Source of the DNA: Streptomyces sp. NRRL F-4489
Lineage (GTDB): Bacteria; Actinomycetota; Actinomycetes; Streptomycetales; Streptomycetaceae
Length of the DNA: 64,000 bases
Direction of reading: 5' to 3'
NCBI RefSeq assembly: GCF_001509485.1
Contig: NZ_LLZI01000068.1
Span: forward strand, 1-64,000
Positions 45,455 through 53,281 of the stretch are shown here, one piece after another. Made by a program: the position numbers and the translations under genes. The notes below the pieces were generated by a model. It did no database searches, was not told where the DNA came from, and worked only from the letters and a program-made list of their open reading frames with translations. Within the stretch, counting starts at the first letter, position 1, and the number at the start of each line of letters is the position of its first letter.

Positions 45455-46156
45455 GTGCAGGAAGCGGATGAGGTACGAGACCTTCCCGGCTGGCGGGTGC
45501 TCGTCATCGGGGGCGCGTCGGGGATGGGCAAGACCGGTGTCGGGCGGGCGCTGGCGCGGCGGTACGGCGTCCCCGTCGTGGAGGTCGACGACATCGTGGA
45601 GGCCCTCCTCGCGGTGACCTCGCCCGAACACCTGCCGGAGGTCCACTTCTGGCGCACTCACCCGGAGGCCGCCCACCAGGCGCCCGAGTCGGTGGTCGAG
45701 CGGCAGATCGCGATCGCCCGGGCGCTGGCGCCCGCGGTCGAGGCGGTGGTGGCCAACCACGTGAGCACCGACACCCCGGTGATCCTTGAGGGTGACTACA
45801 TCCTGCCCAGCCCGGCGACGCCCCACGGCCCGGTCCGTGCCGTCTTCCTTCACGAAGACGACGAGGACCAGGTGGCAGCCAACTACCTTCACCGCGAACC
45901 GGAAGCCGGACCGCAGCGCCACCGGGCGCGCGTGAGCGTGCTGTACGGCCGATGGCTCGCCGCCCAGGCACGCGCGGCCGGCGTACCGGTCACTCACCCC
46001 CGCCCGTGGCAAGACCTGCCCGACCGCGCCGCCAAGGCAGTGGAGGGCGCGGCACACCACCTGCCGTCCTTCCCCATACCTACGACACGTCCCCGAAGCA
46101 GCAGCCAGCAGCCCTGCCAGGACGAGCGTGGAACCCTTCGTGGGGAGTGGTTCTGA
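45455..46156 (+). CDS. P-loop kinase-like protein (2-phosphoglycerate kinase-like)
   Basis: 233 aa. LVIGGASGMGKTGVGRALAR (17-36) is a Walker A motif of small-molecule kinases; VVEVDDIVEALL is the expected strand and Asp, and VILEGDYILPS the second acidic strand. The domain ends near 198 (HPRPWQDLPDRAAKAV). The last 30 residues (FPIPTTRPRSSSQQP and on) look like non-coding sequence read through and lie next to a decayed region, so the original 3' end may be lost. Base composition is less GC-rich than its neighbours. Confidence 0.75.
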   Translation: MQEADEVRDLPGWRVLVIGGASGMGKTGVGRALARRYGVPVVEVDDIVEALLAVTSPEHLPEVHFWRTHPEAAHQAPESVVERQIAIARALAPAVEAVVANHVSTDTPVILEGDYILPSPATPHGPVRAVFLHEDDEDQVAANYLHREPEAGPQRHRARVSVLYGRWLAAQARAAGVPVTHPRPWQDLPDRAAKAVEGAAHHLPSFPIPTTRPRSSSQQPCQDERGTLRGEWF

Positions 46157-46269
46157 ACAACTGCTCAGCAAGGCGTGCTCGAGCTGGGCTACGGGTTCCG
46201 CATCGGGATCTTCGGATCAGCCCCCCCACGGCTGCGGTCGCCAGGGAATCGTCGACGTTCTGCCGTCCT

Positions 46270-46400
46270 ATAGGGATGGAGTCCTTCCCCATGCCTCCAG
46301 GGTCCGGCGGTGATCGGTCCGCCTTCATCCACGGACCGGATCGGGCGGCATCAGCGGCTCGATCCGATGCCACATCACATCAGTGATCACCGAATCGTTG
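46270..46400 (-). pseudogene. IS5-family transposase, N-terminal remnant
   Basis: On the minus strand the frame gives KLINDSVITDVMWHRIEPLM, then PPDPVRG, a stop (TGA, 46327-46325), then RRTDHRRTLEA before similarity ends. This matches the opening of IS5-type transposases (VITDAxWxRIEPLLPxxxxRGRRWxDHRxxLEAIAW). The in-frame stop and the loss of all later parts, including the DDE residues, make it non-functional. No terminal repeats were recognised. Confidence 0.75.
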
Positions 46401-46865
46401 ATGAGCTTCGGCGCACTACGGCCCCCTTCCGCAAGACCACCCCCTCCACACGGGGCGACAGCTGCCGCGATGACGGCGCGGCCGCAGCGGTCTGCGCGTG
46501 ACGCGGCCCGATGATCCGACCGCGATCCTCGGAGAGGTATGAGCCAGTGGTGGCCGTTTGGCATGCCACGCACCGGGATGGCCAGGTCAGATGTCGCTTG
46601 CCGCCGGTCAGGCGGTGTGGGTGAGCGCCGGACAAACCCTGACCCCGCAGCGCGTGGTTGCGCTCGTGGGCGCGTACGTAGCCGCGCGGCTGGTTTGAGG
46701 CGGTCTGTACCATTTCTTGTCGGCGCCCGGCCAAGGCTCCGGTGCACCCCGGAGGGGCCCTTGAGCAGCGTGTTCGCCACTCATCGGGCGTGGCCGGTAC
46801 CGCCCCTCCCTCCCGGCGTTACGCTCGTCCTAGCGGCGAAATGTCCCGATCGTACGGAGGCGGCG
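46401..46865. other. Decayed intergenic stretch next to the transposase remnant
   Basis: Together with 46157-46269 this makes about 0.7 kb with lower GC, mixed codon pattern in every frame and no SD-supported gene. On the minus strand about 46560-46720 a frame reads GYVRAHERNHALRGQGLSGA and PSRCVACQT, which could be the remnant of a small Cys-containing protein that I cannot name. Near 46815-46830 TACGCT and TAGCGG may belong to the promoter of the next gene. Confidence 0.4.
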
Positions 46866-47036
46866 ATGAGCCAGTACGACGAGTACACGACCCCGTCCCA
46901 GGCCGAGGGCGAGCGGCTGGACGAGGACCGGGATCCGGCCGAGCAGCGGCACCCGGAGACCATGCGCACCCAGCCGTCCCAGGCGGAGGGCGAGCGGCTG
47001 CCGGAGGACGACGAGGACGTCCCGCGGAAGACGTGA
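46866..47036 (+). CDS. Small acidic protein with duplicated PSQAEGERL motif, 56 aa
   Basis: ATG 46866 follows GGAGG at good spacing. The product is highly charged and disordered: PSQAEGERLDED near 10-21 and PSQAEGERLPED near 37-48 are an internal duplication, ending DEDVPRKT. No cysteine, no membrane segment. I do not recognise a family; the exact repeat suggests a binding epitope. Third-position GC is high and the gene lies just after the decayed stretch, 115 bp before purB. Confidence 0.75.
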   Translation: MSQYDEYTTPSQAEGERLDEDRDPAEQRHPETMRTQPSQAEGERLPEDDEDVPRKT

Positions 47037-47151
47037 TTCCGCCGGCGCCCGGCGACCGTCCCCCGGGCCGGGGCCCGGCCCGCGGCCTGGAGGAACGCAC
47101 AACCGGCACCGGGGCGCTGGCCTGCGCGAACCGCCAGTAGACTCTCCCCAC

Positions 47152-48594
47152 GTGACTGCTGTGTCTGCGAAGCCTCGCATCCCCAATGTCCTGGCCGGCC
47201 GCTACGCCTCCGCGCAGCTGGCCGTGCTGTGGTCCCCCGAGTACAAGGTCAAGCTGGAGCGGAAGCTGTGGCTGGCGGTGCTGCGCGCCCAGAAGGACCT
47301 GGGGGTGGACGTCCCCGAGCAGGCGCTCGCCGACTACGAACGCGTCCTGGAGACCGTCGACCTGGCCTCGATCGCCGAGCGGGAGAAGGTCACCCGGCAC
47401 GACGTCAAGGCCCGGATCGAGGAGTTCAACGCCCTGGCCGGGCACGAGCAGATCCACAAGGGCATGACCTCCCGCGATCTGACCGAGAACGTCGAGCAGC
47501 TCCAGGTGCGGCTGTCGCTGGAGCTGGTGCGGGACCGCACCGTCGCGGTGCTGGCCCGTCTCGGCTCGCTGGCCGCCCAGCACACCGAGCTGGTCATGGC
47601 CGGCCGCTCGCACAACGTCGCCGCCCAGGCCACCACCCTGGGCAAGCGCTTCGCGACCGCCGCCGACGAGCTGCTGGTCGCCGTCGCCCGGGTCGAGGAG
47701 CTGCTCACCCGCTATCCGCTGCGCGGCATCAAGGGCCCGGTCGGCACCGCCCAGGACATGCTCGACCTGCTCGGCGGCGACGCGGCCAAGCTCGCCGAGC
47801 TGGAGCAGCGGATCGCCGCCCACCTCGGCTTCGGCCAGGCGTTCACCTCCGTCGGCCAGGTCTACCCGCGGTCCCTGGACTACGAGGTGGTGACCTCGCT
47901 GGTGCAGCTGGCCGCCGCGCCCTCGTCGCTGGCGAAGACCATCCGGCTGATGGCCGGGCACGAGCTGGTCACCGAGGGCTTCAAGCCCGGCCAGGTCGGC
48001 TCCTCGGCGATGCCGCACAAGATGAACACCCGCTCCTGCGAGCGCGTCAACGGCCTGGTGGTCATCCTGCGCGGCTACGCCTCGATGGCCGGCGAGCTGG
48101 CCGGCGACCAGTGGAACGAGGGCGATGTGTCCTGCTCGGTGGTGCGCCGGGTCGCGCTGCCGGATTCGTTCTTCGCGCTGGACGGCCTGCTGGAGACCTT
48201 CCTGACGGTGCTCGACGAGTTCGGTGCCTTCCCCGCCGTGGTCGCCCGCGAACTGGACCGCTACCTCCCCTTCCTGGCCACGACCAAGGTGCTCATGGGC
48301 GCCGTCCGCGCCGGTGTGGGCCGCGAGGAGGCGCACGAGGCGATCAAGGAGAACGCGGTCGCCTCGGCGCTGGCCATGCGCGAGCAGGGCGTGGAGCGCA
48401 ACGAGCTGCTGGACAAGCTGGCCGCCGACTCCCGCATCCCGCTGGACAAGGCGCAGCTGGAGGCCCTGATGGCGGACAAGCTGTCCTTCACCGGCGCGGC
48501 CGGCGACCAGGTGGCGGCCGTCGTCGCCCGGATCGAGGAGCTCGCCAAGCGCCACCCCGAGGCCGCGGCCTACACCCCCGGCGCGATCCTCTGA
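47152..48594 (+). CDS. purB: Adenylosuccinate lyase
   Basis: Two steps of purine synthesis: cleaves SAICAR and adenylosuccinate to fumarate plus product. 480 aa. The fumarase-superfamily signature GSSAMPHKMN holds the flexible catalytic-serine loop; TSRDLTENVEQLQ and GRSHNVAAQATTLGKRF carry the substrate contacts. GTG 47152 begins MTAVSAKPRIPNVLAGRYAS. It belongs to the longer actinobacterial/archaeal type. Probably its own transcription unit, with the glycosylase gene 27 bp downstream. Confidence 0.97.
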   Translation: MTAVSAKPRIPNVLAGRYASAQLAVLWSPEYKVKLERKLWLAVLRAQKDLGVDVPEQALADYERVLETVDLASIAEREKVTRHDVKARIEEFNALAGHEQIHKGMTSRDLTENVEQLQVRLSLELVRDRTVAVLARLGSLAAQHTELVMAGRSHNVAAQATTLGKRFATAADELLVAVARVEELLTRYPLRGIKGPVGTAQDMLDLLGGDAAKLAELEQRIAAHLGFGQAFTSVGQVYPRSLDYEVVTSLVQLAAAPSSLAKTIRLMAGHELVTEGFKPGQVGSSAMPHKMNTRSCERVNGLVVILRGYASMAGELAGDQWNEGDVSCSVVRRVALPDSFFALDGLLETFLTVLDEFGAFPAVVARELDRYLPFLATTKVLMGAVRAGVGREEAHEAIKENAVASALAMREQGVERNELLDKLAADSRIPLDKAQLEALMADKLSFTGAAGDQVAAVVARIEELAKRHPEAAAYTPGAIL

Positions 48595-48621
48595 CGCGTC
48601 CTCCTCCGCATCGGAACCGGT

Positions 48622-49179
48622 ATGCGCTTCACGCCTGAGCAACTGGAGGCCGCCCGCGACCGCGTCGTCCCCGACGTCGTCGCGGGCGGGCTGCGGGTGC
48701 TGTTCTGCGGGATCAACCCCGGGCTGATGACGGCCGCCACCGGGCACCACTTCGCCCGGCCCGGCAACCGCTTCTGGCCCGTCCTGCACGCCGCCGGCTT
48801 CACCCCGCGGCGCTTCCACCCCGCCGAGCAGGCCGAACTCCTCGACCACGGGCTGGGCATCACCAATGTCGTGGCCCGGCCGACCGCCCGGGCCGACGAG
48901 CTGACCCCGGAGGAATTCCGCGAGGGCGGCCGGATACTGGCCGAGAAGGTGGCCCGGCTGCGGCCGCGCTGGCTCGCGGTCGCCGGCGTCACGGCCTACC
49001 GCGTCGCGTTCGGCGACAAGCACGCCGCGATCGGCCCCCAGGAACGCACCCTGGGCGAGACCCGCATCTGGGCCCTGCCCAACCCCAGTGGCCTGAACGC
49101 CCATTGGTCGCTCACCACGATGGCGGAGGAGTACGGGCGGCTGCGGGCCGCGGCGTTCGGGGCGGGCACGGCGGACTGA
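48622..49179 (+). CDS. mug: G/U(T) mismatch-specific DNA glycosylase, MUG type
   Basis: 185 aa. The motif FCGINPGLMTAATGHHFARP (about 28-47) holds the catalytic Asn of GINPG, and ALPNPSGLNAHW (about 153-164) the intercalation loop of the MUG/TDG family. Removes U or T opposite G, repairing deaminated cytosine, a frequent lesion in GC-rich DNA. It follows purB by 27 bp and may be co-transcribed. Confidence 0.94.
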   Translation: MRFTPEQLEAARDRVVPDVVAGGLRVLFCGINPGLMTAATGHHFARPGNRFWPVLHAAGFTPRRFHPAEQAELLDHGLGITNVVARPTARADELTPEEFREGGRILAEKVARLRPRWLAVAGVTAYRVAFGDKHAAIGPQERTLGETRIWALPNPSGLNAHWSLTTMAEEYGRLRAAAFGAGTAD

Positions 49180-49228
49180 GGGCTTCCGGCGGGCGGGGCG
49201 GGAACGGCGGCGGGCCGGTGGCAGGGCG

Positions 49229-49903
49229 CTACGGGGCGGGTATTTTGCCGCCCGGTGGTGCCGCCGCGACCGCCGCCACCACTTGGCACGGCCCTGTCGC
49301 GTACCCCTCCAGGCCGACCTGATCCTCACCGGCGCGGTCGGCTCCGGCCTCGCCCTCGCCGACGCGGTCGGCTCCGGCCTGGTCCGCGCCGAGGGCGAGC
49401 CAGCGGCCGGTGTCGTCCCGCCAGGCGTACACCCGCGGCACCAGCGCGCTCAGCACGTCCAGCGGCGCGGGCACCGGCAGGCCCATCGCACCGCGCTCCA
49501 ACGCCTCCGCGAGGTCGTGCACGACCGGCTCGCCCCACCGCGCGGCCGCCTGGGCCACCAGCGCGGCGAGCTGCGCCACGCACTCCTCGCGGGCCGCCGC
49601 CACATCCGCCGGATCGGCCTCCCAGAGCGGTCCGCTCGTCCACACCGGGGCCACGTGGAACCCGGGGCCGCTCTCGCCGTCCGCCGTCCGCTCCCGCCGC
49701 GCGGGGAAGGCCCGGGCGCGTAAGGCGTCGAGCGCGGCGAGGGCGGTGCGGCCGGGGGGCGGCCCGCCGCGCGGCTCGGGCAGGGCCGGCGCGGGGGCCG
49801 AGGTGGGGGTCGGCGCGGGGTCGGGCGCGGAGTCGGGTGTGGGGTCAGGCGCCGTGGTCGTCCGGATGGTCTGCCGCGGTCCATGCCGCTGTTCGTTCGT
49901 CAT
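49229..49903 (-). CDS. Hypothetical protein with Pro/Ala-rich N-terminus and repeat near the C-terminus
   Basis: 224 aa. Residues 18-55 are a disordered Pro-Asp-Ala tract. About 82-175 looks like a folded, all-helical domain (PVWTSGPLWEADPADVAAAR, ECVAQLAALVAQAAARWGEP, VHDLAEALERGAMGLPV). Near 176-198 a duplicated stretch (GADQAGADRVGE and GADRAGEDQVG) comes from a 30-bp DNA repeat with identical 18-mers at 49333 and 49363. A helical domain ending VYAWRDDTGRWLALG may be conserved in Streptomyces; I cannot name it. Confidence 0.7.
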   Translation of the reverse strand: MTNEQRHGPRQTIRTTTAPDPTPDSAPDPAPTPTSAPAPALPEPRGGPPPGRTALAALDALRARAFPARRERTADGESGPGFHVAPVWTSGPLWEADPADVAAAREECVAQLAALVAQAAARWGEPVVHDLAEALERGAMGLPVPAPLDVLSALVPRVYAWRDDTGRWLALGADQAGADRVGEGEAGADRAGEDQVGLEGYATGPCQVVAAVAAAPPGGKIPAP

Positions 49904-49955
49904 ACCGTCAGTAAACCGCTGGGGTCTGACAATTGGCCGTGCGGCGGCCCTCGCG

Positions 49956-49988
49956 GGCCTTCCGCCGGCCTTCCGCCGGCCTTCCACC
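49956..49988. repeat. 11-bp tandem repeat, three copies
   Basis: GGCCTTCCGCC at 49956 and 49967 and GGCCTTCCACC at 49978 lie in the gap between the hypothetical gene and the ROK gene. Confidence 0.75.
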
Positions 49989-50120
49989 CGGCCGTCCGCC
50001 GCGGTCCGCACCCGCCGCCGCGCGGCCGCCACTGCCCCGCCGCCCGCCCCCGCCCGGGGCTCGCCGCACACCCGCTGACCGGCTACGATCCGCCAGACAG
50101 GCGAGGCGAGGAGACGGACG

Positions 50121-51278
50121 TTGGGTCGGCTCACCGGCGGGGACCCCTCCCTGCTGCGACGGATCAACTCCGCGGTGGTGCTGCACGCGCTGCGCGCCGC
50201 GGACTCCCCCACGCTCACCGATCTCGTCCAGGTGACCGGCCTGTCCCGGCCAACGGTCGAGGGCGTGATCGAGGGGCTCATCGAGGGCGGCCTGGTGGCC
50301 GAGGCGGCCGCCGAGGAGGGCGAGATCCGGCGCCAGGGGCGGCCGGCCCGCCGGTTCCGCTTCCGTACCGAGGCCGGGCACCTGCTGGGCATCGAGATCG
50401 GCCCGCACCGGGTCGCGGCGCTGCTCTCCGACCTCGGCGGCCGGGTGCTGGACTCCGCGCAGCGCACCGTGGCGGAGACCGCGCCGGCCGACGAACGGCT
50501 GGACCGGGTACGGGCGTTGGTGGCCGATCTGCTGCGCCGGGCGGGGGTGGCCCGCGATTCGCTGCGGGCGGTCGGGGTGGCGGGCCCCGGGATCGTGGAG
50601 GCGGACGGCACCGTACGGCTGTGCACCGCGCTCCCCGGGTGGACGGGACTGCCGCTGGGCGAGCGGCTGCGGCGGTCGTTCCGGTGCCCGGTGCTGGTGG
50701 AGAACGACGCCAACGCCGCGGCGGTGGCCGAGCACTGGCAGGGCGCGGCGACCGGCTCCGGCGATGTGGTGTTCGTCCTGGCGGGCCTGAGTCCGGGGGC
50801 GGGGTCGCTGATCGGGGGGCGGCTGCACCGGGGCTTCGGCGGCGCGGCGGGCGAGATCGGGGCGCTGCACCTGCTGGGCCGGGAGGCGGCCCCGGAGACG
50901 CTGCTGTCGACCACCGGGGAGCCGCTGCACCCGCTGGACGAGGCGCAGGTCGCGGCGGTGTTCGCGGCGGCCCGGGACGGCGACGCGCATGCGCGCGAGG
51001 CGGTGGGCCGCTTCATCCGGCGGCTGGTGCACGATGTCGCGGCCCTGGTCCTGGCCCTCGACCCGGAGCTGGTGGTGGTCGGCGGCTGGGCCTCCGGGCT
51101 GGCGGGCGTCCTGCCGCCGCTGCGCCGGGAGCTGGCCCGCTACTGCCTCCGGCCGCCGGAGGTCGTCCTGTCGGAACTGGGGCAGGCGGCGATCGCCACC
51201 GGGGCGCTGCGGCTGGCCCTGGACCACGTGGAGGGCGAACTCTTCGCGGTGGAGGGGACGGTGACGGGGCGGGGGTGA
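50121..51278 (+). CDS. ROK-family transcriptional regulator without the zinc motif
   Basis: 385 aa. N-terminal winged HTH (about 10-60: SLLRRINSAVVLHALRAADS, VTGLSRPTVEGVIEGLI) and a ROK sugar-kinase-like domain (GIEIGPHRVAALLSDLGG, GVAGPGIVEADGTV, VENDANAAAVAEHW). The usual zinc site CxCGxxGCxE after GEIG is missing: the protein reads GEIGALHLLGREAAPETL. The usual second phosphate loop reads VFVLAGLSPGAGSLIGG. So it is a regulator without kinase activity. TTG start with GAGGAG upstream. Confidence 0.88.
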   Translation: MGRLTGGDPSLLRRINSAVVLHALRAADSPTLTDLVQVTGLSRPTVEGVIEGLIEGGLVAEAAAEEGEIRRQGRPARRFRFRTEAGHLLGIEIGPHRVAALLSDLGGRVLDSAQRTVAETAPADERLDRVRALVADLLRRAGVARDSLRAVGVAGPGIVEADGTVRLCTALPGWTGLPLGERLRRSFRCPVLVENDANAAAVAEHWQGAATGSGDVVFVLAGLSPGAGSLIGGRLHRGFGGAAGEIGALHLLGREAAPETLLSTTGEPLHPLDEAQVAAVFAAARDGDAHAREAVGRFIRRLVHDVAALVLALDPELVVVGGWASGLAGVLPPLRRELARYCLRPPEVVLSELGQAAIATGALRLALDHVEGELFAVEGTVTGRG

Positions 51279-51336
51279 AGGGCCGCGGCGGGCGCGCCCC
51301 CGGTGGGCGTGCCCCCGCTTGCCCGCCGCCCTGGTC

Positions 51337-51398
51337 GGCCCGCCCCGGTGGGCCCGCCTCGGTGGGCCCGCCCCGGAGCCGGCCGGCCCGCCCCGGGG
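51337..51398. repeat. 14-bp tandem repeat between converging genes
   Basis: GGCCCGCCCCGGTG at 51337, with near-identical copies at 51351 and 51365 and a fourth after 6 bp at 51385, in the gap between the ROK gene and the converging GntR gene. Confidence 0.75.
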
Positions 51399-51436
51399 GG
51401 CGGGCCACGCGGCAGCTGTCCGCGGGCGGCGGGGCG

Positions 51437-52192
51437 TCAGCCGGCGAGTGCCGGCTGGGGCTCCTCCACCGCGCTCTCCCCGAAGGTGAGCCGGCAGGTG
51501 TCCGCCCGGTAGGTGGAGACCGCGACGGCGGTGGGCCGGCCGCCGGAGACGTAGCGGGTGGTGACGACGAGAACGGGCGCACCGGGCAGCCGGTCCAGCT
51601 GCCTGGCGTCCTCGGCACTGGCCGAACCCAGTTCGACGGTGCGGTCCTGGCCGTCCAGGTCCAGCGCCTGAAGGGCGCGCAGCACCGCGCGGGCGCGCGC
51701 GGCGGGGTCGCCGGCGGCCGCGGCGGCGCATCCGGGGAGCGCGTCGGCCCGGACGTAGAGAAGCTCGGCGGCGACCGGCCGGCCCGCCGAGACGCGGCTG
51801 CGGCGCACGACGTGGACCGGCTCCCCGGGGGCGCTCTCCAGGAGGCGGGCCACCGGGGACGGCACCGTGTCGGCCTCCTCGGCGGCGACCGGCTGCCAGT
51901 CGTCACCCGCGGCACCGGGCCACGTATGCCGGGCGGGGTCGACGGCGACGCCGACCCGGGGCGGTGCGACGGTGGTGCCCACACCGCGGCGGCGCTGCAG
52001 TCTGCCTTCCAGTTCGAGCTGCTCCAGCGCCTGCCGGAGCGTGGCCCGGGCAACCCCGAAACGGGCCGCCAGATCCCGCTCGTTGGGCAGGATCTCGCCG
52101 ACCGAGAACTCCGTGTCCAGCGCGTCGCTGAGCACGGTTTTGAGATGCCAGTACTTGGGCTCCGGAGCCGTTTCGAGCTGCGTCGTCCCCAC
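51437..52192 (-). CDS. GntR/HutC family regulator with UTRA domain
   Basis: 251 aa. Winged HTH at about 10-75 (EPKYWHLKTVLSDALDTEFS, LPNERDLAARFGVARATLRQ) and a C-terminal UTRA ligand domain (RSRVSAGRPVAAELLYVRAD, VVTTRYVSGGRPTAVAVSTY, DTCRLTF). This subgroup controls sugar or amino-sugar uptake. GTG 52192 starts VGTTQLETAPEPKYW; the frame remains open upstream without homology. Divergent from the racemase-like gene with a palindrome between. Confidence 0.88.
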   Translation of the reverse strand: MGTTQLETAPEPKYWHLKTVLSDALDTEFSVGEILPNERDLAARFGVARATLRQALEQLELEGRLQRRRGVGTTVAPPRVGVAVDPARHTWPGAAGDDWQPVAAEEADTVPSPVARLLESAPGEPVHVVRRSRVSAGRPVAAELLYVRADALPGCAAAAAGDPAARARAVLRALQALDLDGQDRTVELGSASAEDARQLDRLPGAPVLVVTTRYVSGGRPTAVAVSTYRADTCRLTFGESAVEEPQPALAG

Positions 52193-52329
52193 CCCCAAGG
52201 CCGCGGGCCCGCCCCGGGCCCGATGATCGATGGACCCGCATCCGGGTCCGCTGGCTGCCGGGCCCGCCCTACGGGCCCGCGCTCCCCCGGATCCCCCGGG
52301 GCCGGCGGCCACCGGCTCCACCCGGATCC

Positions 52330-52407
52330 GAATAATGAGCGGTTCTTTATTAAAGGTTGTTGCAGTATCCCGACGATATGACCGACCCCACCCTTGGTCA
52401 AGACCAA
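52330..52407. promoter_or_regulatory. AT-rich promoter block and DasR-like palindrome
   Basis: The 338-bp gap 52193-52530 has an AT-rich block (52333-52378) that may hold the gntR promoter on the minus strand. TTGGTC-AA-GACCAA (52394-52407) differs from the DasR/HutC-type dre core TGGTCTAGACCA only at the two central bases. Candidate binding site of the adjacent GntR protein or of DasR itself. Confidence 0.45.
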
Positions 52408-52530
52408 TGCCCCATCCGTTTCCGGCCGCTCACCGCGCCGCCGCACCGCGCCCACCCCGCCGCCGGTCTGGCTCGACCTTGGCAGCGGCCCTGGAGCGGC
52501 CCGCCCCTTCCGGGGCGTTACGCTCGCCGG

Positions 52531-53181
52531 ATGCTGGCCCTCCTGCACACCTCGCCCGTCCACGTCCCGGTCTTCGACGCCCTGCGCGACGGCGAGGCGC
52601 CCGGACTGCGCCTGCGCCATCTCGTACGACCGGAACTCCTGGCAGCGGCACGGGAATTGGGGCCCGAAGGGGTCGCGGAGGAGGTCGCCGGGGCGCTCGG
52701 CGAGGTGGTGCGCGCCGGGGCGCGGGCGGCGCTGTGCACCTGCTCCACGCTCGGCCCGGTAGCCGAGGCGGCCGGACCCGCCCTGGGTGTACCGGTGCTG
52801 CGGGTGGACCGCCCGATGGCCGCGGCCGCGGTCGCGGCCGGCCCCCGGATCGCGGTACTCGCCGCCGTGGCGAGCACCCTCGCGCCCACCGGGGAACTGA
52901 TCGCCGAGGAGGCCCACCGGGCCGGACGCCGCGCCGAGGTCCGCACGCTGCTCGTACCGCACGCCTGGGAGCGCTTCGAGTCCGGCGACCAGGAGGGCTA
53001 TCTGGCCGCGGTGGCCGACGCGGCCCGCCGGCTGCGCGCCGCCGGCGGCCTGGACGCCCTGGTCCTCGCCCAGGCGTCCATGGCGCCCGCCGCCGACCTG
53101 CTCGGGGACGACGACGGCGCTCCGGTACTCACCAGCCCCCGAACCGGCCTGGTTGCCGCCGCCCAACTGGCGAGCGGCTGA
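52531..53181 (+). CDS. Asp/Glu/hydantoin racemase-like protein lacking the second cysteine
   Basis: 216 aa. ALCTCSTLGPVAEAA holds the first active-site cysteine region of the Asp/Glu racemase fold, with RIAVLAAVASTLAPTGELI at the middle strand. The partner position reads LVLAQASMAPAADLL, with Ala for the usual Cys, so a two-base racemase mechanism is unlikely; an isomerase, decarboxylase or binding role is possible. ATG 52531 has no SD; TACGCT lies 8 bases before it, so it may be leaderless. Confidence 0.75.
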   Translation: MLALLHTSPVHVPVFDALRDGEAPGLRLRHLVRPELLAAARELGPEGVAEEVAGALGEVVRAGARAALCTCSTLGPVAEAAGPALGVPVLRVDRPMAAAAVAAGPRIAVLAAVASTLAPTGELIAEEAHRAGRRAEVRTLLVPHAWERFESGDQEGYLAAVADAARRLRAAGGLDALVLAQASMAPAADLLGDDDGAPVLTSPRTGLVAAAQLASG

Positions 53182-53281
53182 GGAGAGTCAGGCCAGGGAA
53201 CGGCCCACGGGGAAGGCCGGGAACCCGGGAGGCCCCTGGCACCAGGCCCGGCGCCGCCAGGCAAGACGGGCAGCCGCCTCC

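Noticed and set aside
46401..46780. Protein-coding gene on the minus strand upstream of the transposase remnant
   Set aside because: No SD, weak codon bias, and the frame simply runs into the transposase start; treated as decayed sequence.
51337..51398. CRISPR array
   Set aside because: 14-bp tandem units without spacers; a simple repeat. No cas genes in the window.
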